Below, one piece after another: positions 34,491 to 43,228 of a stretch of DNA of 46,356 bases. The position numbers and the translations under genes were made by a program. Source of the stretch: an uncultured Mycoplasmatota bacterium. GTDB taxonomy: Bacteria; Bacillota_I; Bacilli_A; RF39; UBA660. The notes beneath the pieces were generated by a model. It made no database searches and was not told the origin of the DNA. It was given only the letters and a program-made list of their open reading frames with translations. The stretch's first letter is position 1, and the number at the start of each line of letters is the position of its first letter. The stretch is taken from assembly GCA_946528555.1 (NCBI GenBank), contig CAMMYS010000023.1, forward strand, positions 1 through 46,356, in the 5' to 3' direction.

Positions 34491-35366
34491 ATATAAATCC
34501 CTTAAACGATTTCTCATATCTTCCATGCTAAGTGGACCATTTAATTGTTCATAGAATCTATATCCATCGATTAATATATCATCAAAAGGTTTACCCTTCT
34601 TAGCTAAATTAATTGCTCTATTTAATTTTAAGAATGTTCTTCTTAATAATTCAAATTTAGTATAAACTTTAACATCTCTTACTAAAGTATTAATATCTAA
34701 ATTTAATGTTTGACTAATTCTTTCAAACATAATAGTTTTTTGTTCATCATCATATTCAAAGAATATTAAATGCATAGCTATTTCATAAGCAATATCACCA
34801 TAAGTTGCAAGTTCCCAATCAATAATATAATAATCATTACCTCTCATTATAATATTACCAGGACTAAAATCTCCATGTATTAATGCTAATGGTCTAGTAT
34901 TATCTAGTTCCATACTTTTTAATGCTAAAATATTTTCTTTTCTTAATCCTAATTGCCCTAACATATCATAATTATTTAATCTATCTAATACAAGAATTAA
35001 ATTATTAACAATATCATTTAAATATCCATTATTATCTCTATATGGAATATATTTCATTATACTAGAACAATCTACTGTACCAAGTTCAAATAATGTCGTA
35101 CAAAATAAATTTAACATTAAACTTTTCTTAAAGTTTTCAGGTAAATTGCTTCCTTCAATAAACTCAATATCTATATAAGTTAATCTATTTCTTAATACTC
35201 TTGGATGTTTAATATTGCATCTTTCTAAAACATCATATATTTTTTTAAGAGGTATATATCTTTTATATCCATTAATACCACCTCTTTTATACGTTCTAAC
35301 AAATCTACCTTTACTAATATCATCCATGATCCATGTGAAAGGACTACTTGTCTGTATCTTTTTCAT
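34482..35366 (-). CDS. APH/choline-kinase-like phosphotransferase
   Basis: The 294-residue product has the C-terminal catalytic motifs of the aminoglycoside phosphotransferase/choline kinase superfamily: HGDFSPGN (164-171, catalytic Asp and metal-binding Asn) and IIDWELATYGDIAYEIA (181-197). The N-terminal lobe is short and its ATP-binding part is not clear. Possible substrates include choline, aminoglycosides, homoserine-like compounds or small sugars; none can be chosen from sequence. It is upstream of the macro-domain gene on the same strand, with a terminator in between. It starts with a GGTGAT ribosome-binding site. Confidence 0.82.
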   Translation of the reverse strand: MKKIQTSSPFTWIMDDISKGRFVRTYKRGGINGYKRYIPLKKIYDVLERCNIKHPRVLRNRLTYIDIEFIEGSNLPENFKKSLMLNLFCTTLFELGTVDCSSIMKYIPYRDNNGYLNDIVNNLILVLDRLNNYDMLGQLGLRKENILALKSMELDNTRPLALIHGDFSPGNIIMRGNDYYIIDWELATYGDIAYEIAMHLIFFEYDDEQKTIMFERISQTLNLDINTLVRDVKVYTKFELLRRTFLKLNRAINLAKKGKPFDDILIDGYRFYEQLNGPLSMEDMRNRLRDLYRG

Positions 35367-35405
35367 ACTATCACCATATTAATTTTAACATACTTTTTTA
35401 TAAAT

Positions 35406-35433
35406 AAAAAGTAATAATAAAATTATTACTTTT
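35406..35433 (-). terminator. Intrinsic terminator of the 317-residue membrane protein gene
   Basis: AAAAGTAATAAT pairs with ATTATTACTTTT around an AAA loop, overlapping the stop codon, with a T-rich tail on the minus strand. Confidence 0.8.
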
Positions 35434-36379
35434 CAATTATTGGATAAAATGAACTTGTTTCACCAACAAGATTTACTTTATAACCATTTTCAAAACTTAT
35501 TTCTAGATTTATTTCAACAAAAGTATCATATGTGTCTCCAGTAATATTTTCTACTTTAAGACTATATTCATATAATTTATCTAATTCACTAGTAATATAA
35601 ATTAATTTATTATCTTCAGTTAAAATAACTATTGATTTATCAGGAATGAATCCTTTACCATCTAGTACTTTAAAAGCCCCTTTTATTTTGTAGTTATTAC
35701 TATTAGAATCTTTAAAAGTTTCTCCAAATGGTGTTGATAAACTTCTATCTTTTAAAACATATACATCATTATATATTTCTCTTATATACTCATCATATGG
35801 AATATCACTAAAAGCATCAACTATTCTTCCATCATCAGTTTGAACAAATACTGTCCATTTTGATGGATATTCAACTAATATAAATTCTATGTTAACAAAG
35901 TTTTCAGCTTTATAATCTATATCAAATTTAACCATTTTATTATCTAATTCAGCAGATGTTATATTAAAAGAATATAATTCTTTATCCTCAGAAATAGCAA
36001 ATACAAATGATCCATTTCCATATTCATAAGTTTTGACATATAAATCTATAAAATTTATATCAGAAACTATTTTATCTTCTCCACTATTTTCATTTTTAAA
36101 GTGAAGTTTCATATTACTATCTATATATGCTTTACCATAAAAATTCTTTTCTTCAGATTTAAAAGATAATTCTTGTTCAGTACTCCTTCCAAGAACATAT
36201 TTACTATATTTATCAAAATCTGCAATTGCATTTCTTTTTTCATATATTAAATATTCTTTTTTAAATGTTCCTTCGGGAGCACTGAAAGCATTTGTATTTT
36301 TTAAAACACCAAATATAACAATTCCGAAAAGTAAAACCGACAAAATAATTATTATAATTATTAACGCCTTTTTACTCAT
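35426..36379 (-). CDS. Membrane-anchored extracellular protein, unknown function
   Basis: Not recognised. The 317-residue product has an N-terminal signal-anchor helix (about 5-27) and an outward domain made mostly of short strands separated by Asp/Asn/Lys turns (for example FVFAISEDKELYSFNIT and KWTVFVQTDDGRIVD), which suggests a beta-propeller or repeated beta fold. No Cys or catalytic motif is evident. It lies 13 bp downstream of the Hint-domain surface protein gene and is probably cotranscribed with it, so it may work with that protein, for instance in its placement on the surface (inference). Confidence 0.7.
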   Translation of the reverse strand: MSKKALIIIIIILSVLLFGIVIFGVLKNTNAFSAPEGTFKKEYLIYEKRNAIADFDKYSKYVLGRSTEQELSFKSEEKNFYGKAYIDSNMKLHFKNENSGEDKIVSDINFIDLYVKTYEYGNGSFVFAISEDKELYSFNITSAELDNKMVKFDIDYKAENFVNIEFILVEYPSKWTVFVQTDDGRIVDAFSDIPYDEYIREIYNDVYVLKDRSLSTPFGETFKDSNSNNYKIKGAFKVLDGKGFIPDKSIVILTEDNKLIYITSELDKLYEYSLKVENITGDTYDTFVEINLEISFENGYKVNLVGETSSFYPIIEK

Positions 36380-36392
36380 AATTACCTCACAG

Positions 36393-39125
36393 CTATTTAA
36401 CTATTCTATTGTGTACTAAAATTGCATTTTCTGATACAAAGTAATTATGATTATTTTCTACACTTAAGTTATATACTGTTCCATTATGTTTATAATGTTT
36501 GATTTTTGTAATTGGATAATGTCTACCATCACTTTGTAATAATTGATATCCAACTTTTAAGTTCTTAGCATCCATCCACATATAATCATTATCACTATCA
36601 TTTATCATAACTCTTGATAAATCTCTACCAGTAAATTCTTTATATAATGGACCTTCATGTAATTCAATTTCTGATTCATCAAGTGTTAATTTTTTATTAA
36701 CATAGAATGCATGAATTGCTGTTGCATAAATAACTTTTCCATTAACAGTTATTTCATATACATCTTCTTTATCATCATTGTGAACTAATGGTTTAATTAC
36801 TCTATTATATTCAGTTGTATTATCATGAATATTATATGTAAGAACTAATTCATTTTCTTTAATATCTTCAATATTTTTAAATCCTGTACTAGTTAAGACT
36901 TTAGTTCCTGCTAAGAAGCAACCTCCGCCTCCACCACTGGATCTTCCACTGCTACCACCGCTAGATCTTCCACTGCTACCGCCGCTGGATCTTCCACTGC
37001 TACCGCCGCTGGATCTTCCACTGCTACCGCCGCTAGATCTTCCGCTGCTGCCACCAGAGCTTCCACTGGATCTTCCACTGCTGCCACTAGAGCTTCCACT
37101 AGATCTTCCGCTACTACCGCCACTAGAGCCACCAGAGCTAACTCCATAACTACTTCTTCCACTACTGCTTGTGCTTCCTCCTTTAAGATTATAATCATCT
37201 CTTCCTTCAGTTATACCATATCCATAAGGATTACCACTTGCTGAATAAACAGTTCTAATAGCACCATCAGAATTCTTTTGAATTACATATGTATGACCAC
37301 CTTTTCCATTTGCATACTCTTGTAACTGATTTTTACTAATTACAGTTGAATGTCCCTCTTCATCATAAGCTACAAAGAATTCTCCACCACTTGCACCAGA
37401 GTATCCGCCACCAGTATTACTACTTGATGAAGGTCCATCTGCTGGAATTCCTTTACATTGACTAGCACTTGTTGAACCTGCGCTAGACATTTTTCCAGCA
37501 CCACAGTTTTTACAAGATGACTTTCCTTCTTCATCTTGATATGTATTTGCAGGACAGTTTGTACAACTTGTCTTACATGTAGCATTTTGATATTTTCCTA
37601 CACTACATTTTTTGCAAGAAGACTGACCGGTGTCATTTTGATATTGACCTGCAGGACAACATTTACAAGTAGTTTGTCCTACAGCATCTTGATATGTTCC
37701 GGCTGCACAATTCTTACATGATGATTGCCCAACAGCATCTTGATATGTACCTGCTGCACAGTTCTTACATGATGCTTGTTTTGTTTCATTTTGATATGTT
37801 CCTGCTGCACAATTCTTACAAGATGTTTGTCCTGTTTGATTTTGATATGTACCTGCTGCACAATTCTTACAAGATGTTTGAGCTATTTGATCTTGATATG
37901 TACCTGCAGCACATGCAGTTTGTATATTATCTCCTGGACAATAATGTCCTTTAGCACATGGATCCCATTTTGCATATAATGTAGTGTGTTTAGCTTCATT
38001 CCATGTTTCTGTTCCATTACCATTTTTATCGTAATATTGTGTTCCTGTTCCATCTTCTCCAGTATAATATCCTGCAAATAGATATCCTGGTCTTTGTGGA
38101 ACTGTTATATTTGGCATATCATTATCAAAAGTTGCAACAATTGAATCTGTTCCTTTACTACCATATGCTTTATTAAATGTTACATTATATTTATTTGGAT
38201 GTCCTTTAGCTGAAATAGTATGTTCTTTATCATCAAATAATTTATATGTTGTTTCAAAGTGACCATCACTACTAATTAATACCTTAGTATCATCAACATA
38301 ATATCCATCAAATGTCCATCCTCTTCTATATGGTACATGTGATAGAATTCCTAATCTTGTTTTTAAATCACTTTCTCTAAAATATCCTAAATCATATCTT
38401 ACATAGAAGTTATATGGTTCTGCATTATCAAAGCAATGAGTTCTCTTACCATATTTTTTTGTTGTTACATCAAAACATGGTGTCTCAAGTGATTTTGAAT
38501 ATCTTTCTTCATCAAATGTTACATAACAAACTATGTCTTTTTCAACACTATCAATTATTAAAGAATTACCAACAATTCTTGCACTAGCACCACAATTGTT
38601 ATTTAAATATTTATATCCTGAATTTGGATATAAATAAACAGTTGCAGTACCTAATTGAGTAACGCTTATTGTTTGTGATTCATCTTTCTCACCATTATTT
38701 GTTTTGGCAATCATACCATTGCCATTACTTTTTACAGTTACTCTATATGAATCTACAAATATCCAAGGATCAGTAAACTTTCCTGTTCCTTTAACTTTTG
38801 TATCATGTAAAACTAGTTCTGTTACTTTTGTTTTAGCATCAGTACCTTTTTCTATTTCTTCACCAATAACATATTGTTCTTGAGCCCAGAACTTTGTTCC
38901 ATCATACATATAAGATGAAGCTGTTACATTTTCTTTTACAATTGTTTTTTCAACCTCATTTTTTGTTATTAAATTACCACTATTTGTCTTTAAATATCTT
39001 TCTGGATTTAAAAAATTATTAATATATCTTCCAGCTGTACCAGTAGCACTACTATAACTACTAGCATTAACTAATAATGGTATACATAATAACACTAAAA
39101 GAATTAAAACGATTTTCTTTTTCAT
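36393..39125 (-). CDS. Secreted protein with family N-terminus, Cys repeats, Ser/Gly repeat and C-terminal Hint domain
   Basis: Numbered from an ATG at 39137: signal peptide (5-25); the N-terminal domain shared with two other proteins of the window (26-135); an InlB-type beta-repeat (about 315-391, RPGYLFAGYYTG and TLYAKW); eight 17-residue Cys repeats (409-544, pattern CAAGTYQxxxGQxSCKN); a Gly/Ser linker; a Ser/Gly/Arg repeat (664-739); and a Hint domain (740-910) with C740 FLAGTKVLT, the TxxH motif T806-H809 and the end NHNYFV then LVHN. The protein stops four residues after HN (RIVK), and Arg replaces the usual nucleophile. So cleavage rather than splicing is likely. I chose the ATG at 39125; the one at 39137 touches the AGGAG ribosome-binding site. 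Confidence 0.85.
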   Translation of the reverse strand: MKKKIVLILLVLLCIPLLVNASSYSSATGTAGRYINNFLNPERYLKTNSGNLITKNEVEKTIVKENVTASSYMYDGTKFWAQEQYVIGEEIEKGTDAKTKVTELVLHDTKVKGTGKFTDPWIFVDSYRVTVKSNGNGMIAKTNNGEKDESQTISVTQLGTATVYLYPNSGYKYLNNNCGASARIVGNSLIIDSVEKDIVCYVTFDEERYSKSLETPCFDVTTKKYGKRTHCFDNAEPYNFYVRYDLGYFRESDLKTRLGILSHVPYRRGWTFDGYYVDDTKVLISSDGHFETTYKLFDDKEHTISAKGHPNKYNVTFNKAYGSKGTDSIVATFDNDMPNITVPQRPGYLFAGYYTGEDGTGTQYYDKNGNGTETWNEAKHTTLYAKWDPCAKGHYCPGDNIQTACAAGTYQDQIAQTSCKNCAAGTYQNQTGQTSCKNCAAGTYQNETKQASCKNCAAGTYQDAVGQSSCKNCAAGTYQDAVGQTTCKCCPAGQYQNDTGQSSCKKCSVGKYQNATCKTSCTNCPANTYQDEEGKSSCKNCGAGKMSSAGSTSASQCKGIPADGPSSSSNTGGGYSGASGGEFFVAYDEEGHSTVISKNQLQEYANGKGGHTYVIQKNSDGAIRTVYSASGNPYGYGITEGRDDYNLKGGSTSSSGRSSYGVSSGGSSGGSSGRSSGSSSGSSGRSSGSSGGSSGRSSGGSSGRSSGGSSGRSSGGSSGRSSGGSSGRSSGGGGGCFLAGTKVLTSTGFKNIEDIKENELVLTYNIHDNTTEYNRVIKPLVHNDDKEDVYEITVNGKVIYATAIHAFYVNKKLTLDESEIELHEGPLYKEFTGRDLSRVMINDSDNDYMWMDAKNLKVGYQLLQSDGRHYPITKIKHYKHNGTVYNLSVENNHNYFVSENAILVHNRIVK
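36408..36920 (-). other. Hint (Hedgehog/intein-type autoprocessing) domain
   Basis: Encodes residues 740-910 of the surface protein. All key blocks are visible: the N-terminal Cys (CFLAGTKVLTS), the TxxH motif (TAIH) and the terminal NHNYFV and HN. Domains of this kind cleave the chain at the first Cys through a thioester; in polymorphic toxins they usually precede a toxin domain, which is absent here. Confidence 0.85.
36921..37148 (-). repeat. 24-bp tandem repeat coding for SGGSSGRS units
   Basis: A near-perfect tandem array of 24-bp units, encoding eight-residue units of Gly, Ser and Arg. Its G+C content is well above the rest of the window. It is a flexible spacer directly before the Hint domain and is expected to change length by slippage. 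Confidence 0.85.
37506..37913 (-). repeat. Eight 51-bp tandem repeats coding for 17-residue Cys units
   Basis: Eight consecutive units with the pattern CxxGxYQxxxxxxSCKx, each with two cysteines (some with three), like GCC2/GCC3 or TNFR-type modules. They form a rigid disulfide-bonded stalk if oxidised. Inner units are the most alike, the last ones have diverged. Confidence 0.85.
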
Positions 39126-39150
39126 TATTAATATCATCTCCTATATTTTA

Positions 39151-39156
39151 ATTATA
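39151..39156 (-). promoter_or_regulatory. -10 box of the Hint-domain surface-protein gene
   Basis: TATAAT on the minus strand, 26 bp before the chosen start, directly after the thiI terminator. The sequence around it resembles the other two family members. Confidence 0.5.
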
Positions 39157-39190
39157 TAAAAAAAATACTTTAAATAAAAGTATTTTTTTT
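39157..39190 (-). terminator. Intrinsic terminator of thiI
   Basis: ATACTTT pairs with AAAGTAT, flanked by A and T runs of eight, overlapping the thiI stop codon. Confidence 0.85.
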
Positions 39191-40364
39191 ATAATAAATC
39201 ACTTTTTGTTTCTTTTAAATCTAATATCTCGATATTATCAATAGCTTCCTTTATTAAAGGTGCAAAATCAAACTTAGATTCTTCCTCATAAATATGCTTT
39301 AAATTTGGATTAATAACAGGATGTCTTGGTACGAAAACAGTACAACAATCCTCATATGGAAGAATTGATATATCATATGTATCTATCTTTTTAGCTATAT
39401 CTATTATTTCTAATTTATCAAAAGAACATAATGGTCTTAATATTGGATAATTTGTTACTTCATTAACACAAATCATACTATTTAATGTTTGACTTGCTAC
39501 TTGTCCTACACTCTCACCATTTACTATAGCTAAGCATTTATGTCTTTTAGCAACTTTTTCGGCTATTTGATACATCATTCTTCTCATAAATGTTATTAAA
39601 TAATCTGTATCTAAATTCTTATATATAGTTTCTTGTATTTTAGTAAAATTAACTACATATAATTTACCATTCGAATTATATCTTTCTAATTTTCTAGCAA
39701 GTGATATTACTTTATTTCTAGCTTCTATACTTGTATGAGGTCTACTTTCAAAATAAATATAATGTAATTCTACACCTCTTTTAATTATTTGATATCCTGC
39801 TACTGGAGAGTCAATACCACCACTTAACATTAATAGTCCTCTACCAAGAGCACTAACTGGGTATCCACCACTTCCTGGAATAGTTTCATTATATAAATAA
39901 ACTGCATTATTTCTAATTTCTATATATAAATATAAATCTGGATTATGAACATCTACTTTAAAAGACGTATTTCTAAGAATATGGGCACCTACTTTAGCAC
40001 TAACATCCATTGATTTAATTGGATAACTTTTATTACTTCTATTTGTTTCAACTTTAAATGTTTTAATATCTTTATCTTTCATTAAATCAAGAGCAATATT
40101 CTTAATATTATCAAGAGATGTATCTTCACTCATTTGAGCAATTACTATACCATGTATACCAAATATATCTTTTAACACATCAACAATTTTATCTATGTCT
40201 TCTTCTTTAGGATAAACAAACATTCTATAATAATCTTCTTCTATATCAAAACTAAAAGAAGATAATTTATCGAAAATATTTCTTTTTAATAATCTAATGA
40301 AATAATTTCTATTATCTTTTTTAGTAGTTAATTCTCCATATTTTATTAATATAACTTTTTTCAT
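39189..40364 (-). CDS. thiI: tRNA 4-thiouridine synthetase ThiI
   Basis: ThiI adenylates U8 of tRNA and inserts sulfur to give 4-thiouridine; it may also serve thiazole synthesis. The 391-residue product has an N-terminal ferredoxin-like/THUMP region (about 1-165) and the PP-loop ATPase motif LSGGIDSPVAGY (about 178-189) followed by FESRPHTS. It lacks the C-terminal rhodanese domain of the E. coli enzyme, as is usual in Firmicutes, where a dedicated cysteine desulfurase delivers the sulfur. That desulfurase is the upstream gene, with a 4-bp ATGA overlap, so the two are translationally coupled. Confidence 0.95.
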   Translation of the reverse strand: MKKVILIKYGELTTKKDNRNYFIRLLKRNIFDKLSSFSFDIEEDYYRMFVYPKEEDIDKIVDVLKDIFGIHGIVIAQMSEDTSLDNIKNIALDLMKDKDIKTFKVETNRSNKSYPIKSMDVSAKVGAHILRNTSFKVDVHNPDLYLYIEIRNNAVYLYNETIPGSGGYPVSALGRGLLMLSGGIDSPVAGYQIIKRGVELHYIYFESRPHTSIEARNKVISLARKLERYNSNGKLYVVNFTKIQETIYKNLDTDYLITFMRRMMYQIAEKVAKRHKCLAIVNGESVGQVASQTLNSMICVNEVTNYPILRPLCSFDKLEIIDIAKKIDTYDISILPYEDCCTVFVPRHPVINPNLKHIYEEESKFDFAPLIKEAIDNIEILDLKETKSDLL

Positions 40365-41485
40365 TTTAATAATAACTCATTCCAACATTTTTCAAATATT
40401 TTTAAAAATTCATCTATTTCTTTTTCAGTTGTTAAGTGAGATAAACTAACTCTTATAGATGTTGTTGATACTCTTTTATCTCCATGAGATAAACTTGCAA
40501 GAGCAACACTTTCACTTCCACTTGAACATGCAGTTGTTGTTGAAACATATACTTCATATTTTTCAAGAGCATGTAAGAAAGTTTCTGATTTAATTTCTAA
40601 TAAGCTAAAATTAACTATATGTGGAACACATAATTCATTAGAATTAATTTGTATTGGGAATTTTTCTAATCCTTTAACTAATTTATCTTTTAACTTTTGA
40701 ACATGATCAATTTTCTTATCTAAATCTTCATACATTAATCTGATTGCTTTAGCAAAAGCAACTACAAGTGGTAATGCAGGAGTACCTCCTCTAAAAGGAC
40801 AATTAGCTGTTGTACCATATATTAATGTATCTATATTAATATCTTTCTTTTTATATAATATTCCACATCCTTTAGGAGCATATATTTTGTGGCTTGAAAA
40901 AGATGCTAAATCCATATCATTTAAATCAAATCTCATTTTACCTAAAGCTTGAGTTAAATCACTATGGAATATAGTATTACTATTTTTCTTTTTAACTATT
41001 TTACTAATTTCTTTTAGTGGTTGTCTAAAACCAGTTTCTGAGTTAACTGCACAAATACTTACAAGAATAGTATCTTTTCTAATTAATTTTTCTAAACTCT
41101 TTAAATCTATTTGACCATTACTATCTAAATCAACAAAATCTACTTCATATCCTTCATTAGATAAAAATCCCATAGTTTCTAAAATACTTTTATGTTCTAA
41201 TTTAGAAGTAATAATATGTTTACCTCTATTTTTATATTTATATGCAACACCTTTAATAGCAGTAGCATTACTTTCACTAGCCCCACTAGTAAATATTAAT
41301 TCTTTTGGACTAATACCAAGAATATCTGCTATTTGATTAGTAGCTTGTAACCATAGTTCTTTTGATTTAACACCTAAAGTATGCATTGAATTTGCATTTC
41401 CTATATATTCTCTTGTAGTTTTACAATATGAATCTAATACTCTTTCATCAACAGGTGTTGTTGCACTATAATCTAAATAAATCAT
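40361..41485 (-). CDS. Cysteine desulfurase (NifS/IscS family), ThiI partner
   Basis: A PLP enzyme that takes sulfur from cysteine as a persulfide. The 374-residue product has the family blocks YLDYSATTPVDERV, TSGASESNATAIKG, HSDLTQALGK, SSHKIYAPKGCGIL (PLP-binding Lys near residue 200) and TTTACSSGS with the catalytic Cys near residue 318. Coupling to thiI (ATGA overlap, TGA stop) marks it as the desulfurase that feeds tRNA thiolation, like NifZ of Bacillus. It follows the RNase J-like gene after 2 bp, so the three form one operon. Confidence 0.93.
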   Translation of the reverse strand: MIYLDYSATTPVDERVLDSYCKTTREYIGNANSMHTLGVKSKELWLQATNQIADILGISPKELIFTSGASESNATAIKGVAYKYKNRGKHIITSKLEHKSILETMGFLSNEGYEVDFVDLDSNGQIDLKSLEKLIRKDTILVSICAVNSETGFRQPLKEISKIVKKKNSNTIFHSDLTQALGKMRFDLNDMDLASFSSHKIYAPKGCGILYKKKDINIDTLIYGTTANCPFRGGTPALPLVVAFAKAIRLMYEDLDKKIDHVQKLKDKLVKGLEKFPIQINSNELCVPHIVNFSLLEIKSETFLHALEKYEVYVSTTTACSSGSESVALASLSHGDKRVSTTSIRVSLSHLTTEKEIDEFLKIFEKCWNELLLK

Positions 41486-41487
41486 TT

Positions 41488-43140
41488 CTATTCCTCCACT
41501 TCTTGAATAACAGTTAAAATAACTGGTTTACATTTAGTTTCTTTATAAAGATATGCACTAATCTTTTCTCTCATTTCATTTCTTATTTTAGTATAATCTG
41601 CATATTTATTATGAATATTATTATTTATTGTTTCTAAACTTATATTTTTTATTTCATCTATTATTTCAGTACTTTCTTTATCATAAACAAAACCTCTAGT
41701 CATGACTTCTGGTCCTATTATTAATTCTTTAGATGATTTGTTAAGAGTTGCACTCACAAGTACAAGTCCATTAGCACTTAACATTTCTCTATCTTTAAGA
41801 ACTAGTTCACCAACATCTTCACTAGATTTACCATCTATTAAAATATCATCAACAAAAATTTTTTCAAAATTATCTTTATATTCACCATTATCAAATTCAA
41901 CTACACTACCATTTTCTTTAAGTAATATATTCTCTTTTGGCATACCAATCTTTTCTGCTAATGATGCATTTCCTACTTGATAACGATATTCGCCTTTAAT
42001 AGGCATATAATATTTTGGATTAAATAATTTTAACATTAACATTAAGTCTTCACTACTAGCATGATATCTAACACTATTCTCTTTTGGAATTGTTTCTATA
42101 TTAACGCCAAGTACTGCAAGTTCATTCATTAACTTAACAATTATTTTTTCATATGCATCATAACTTGGTTCTGCAAAACAAATAGTATCTGTTTTTTCTA
42201 ATGTTATAAACTTATCTCTATTATTTATTAATCTACTAATATTAGCATAAGGACTTTCTCTATCATTACTTACTAATATTACTGTATTTTCATTTTTAAG
42301 ATCTGTTAAATTTCCAAGTAATTCTTCCTTAATATTTAAATATCCATGTTTAATGCATATATTTACTATAGAATGTAATTCTTTACCCATAATAACTACT
42401 TTTCTATTTTTTTCTGATAAAGCATTAAATATTTCTTGAACAGTATATATATGTAATGGAAGTACACTAAATATTATTCTTCCTTTGTTTCTATCAATTA
42501 CTTTTTTAAAGAAGTTTTCTAATTTATGATAAGGACTAGTAAATCCTTTTTTCTCTGAGAATAAACTTTCAGCCATTAAACATAAAACACCTTGTTTACC
42601 TATATAAGCTAGTTTACCAATATCCATATCATATTGACCATTCATAGTTGAATCAACTATAAAATCTGTCATATATATAATAGCTCCATCTTCAGTGTTA
42701 ATAGCATAACCAAATGTTTCAGGACAACTATGTGTTACATTAAATGGAAATACACTAAATTCTTTAAAATCAATTTTTCTATGTGGAAGAATTGTTATTA
42801 AATTCTTAATTTCAACATTTTCTTCACTACATTCATATTCAATAATTCTACTAGTAAATTTAGATGCATATACTTTTAAATTAGGTATTAAACTAATTAA
42901 ATCTGTTAAAGCTCCTACATTTTCAAAATGAGGGTGTGTTATAAATACACCTAATATTTTATCTTTATTTTCTACTAAATAATTAAAATCAGGTATTACA
43001 TAATCAACACCATACATTTTATCTGGAGCATATTTTATTCCACAATCAAAAATAAGTATTTTATCATTAATACTAACTGTATATAAATTTTTACCATTTT
43101 CGTTTAAACCACCTAAACTCATTATCTTTATTTTTGCCAT
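41488..43140 (-). CDS. rnjB: RNase J-family protein with degenerate metal motif (RNase J2-like)
   Basis: RNase J proteins are metallo-beta-lactamase/beta-CASP nucleases of RNA decay. The 550-residue product has the family length and order (LGGLNENGKN, VDYVIPDFNYL, HSCPETFGYAI, YMTDFIVD, NPKYYMPIKGEYRY) and the C-terminal domain. However, the signature HxHxDH appears as HPHFEN (69-74): the Asp is Glu and the last His is Asn. The usual PVHGEYR is PIKGEYR. Loss of such residues is typical of RNase J2, which works mainly as a partner of RNase J1. No J1 gene is in the window. First gene of the operon with the desulfurase and thiI; GGGAG ribosome-binding site. Confidence 0.88.
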   Translation of the reverse strand: MAKIKIMSLGGLNENGKNLYTVSINDKILIFDCGIKYAPDKMYGVDYVIPDFNYLVENKDKILGVFITHPHFENVGALTDLISLIPNLKVYASKFTSRIIEYECSEENVEIKNLITILPHRKIDFKEFSVFPFNVTHSCPETFGYAINTEDGAIIYMTDFIVDSTMNGQYDMDIGKLAYIGKQGVLCLMAESLFSEKKGFTSPYHKLENFFKKVIDRNKGRIIFSVLPLHIYTVQEIFNALSEKNRKVVIMGKELHSIVNICIKHGYLNIKEELLGNLTDLKNENTVILVSNDRESPYANISRLINNRDKFITLEKTDTICFAEPSYDAYEKIIVKLMNELAVLGVNIETIPKENSVRYHASSEDLMLMLKLFNPKYYMPIKGEYRYQVGNASLAEKIGMPKENILLKENGSVVEFDNGEYKDNFEKIFVDDILIDGKSSEDVGELVLKDREMLSANGLVLVSATLNKSSKELIIGPEVMTRGFVYDKESTEIIDEIKNISLETINNNIHNKYADYTKIRNEMREKISAYLYKETKCKPVILTVIQEVEE

Positions 43141-43181
43141 AAATTCATCTCCCGTTCATAAAAAGTTCAAATGCTTTATAA

Positions 43182-43190
43182 ATTATAACA
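43182..43190 (-). promoter_or_regulatory. Extended -10 promoter of the rnjB-desulfurase-thiI operon
   Basis: TGTTATAAT on the minus strand, about 41 bp upstream of the RNase J-like start codon. Confidence 0.55.
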
Positions 43191-43200
43191 TAATTCATAA

Positions 43201-43227
43201 AAAAATACTAGTTTGTACTAGTATTTA
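43201..43227 (-). terminator. Intrinsic terminator of the kinase gene
   Basis: AATACTAGT pairs with ACTAGTATT around a four-base loop, followed on the minus strand by a T-run. It lies immediately after the kinase stop codon. Confidence 0.9.
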
Positions 43228-43228
43228 T

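Noticed and set aside
36911..37198. Minus-strand open frame within the Ser/Gly repeat (Val/Ala/Glu-rich product)
   Set aside because: It is an alternative reading of the tandem repeat, which is free of stops in several frames.
37506..37913. Regular repeats that might be a CRISPR array
   Set aside because: The 51-bp periodicity is continuous in-frame coding sequence for Cys repeats, with no unique spacers between identical repeats.
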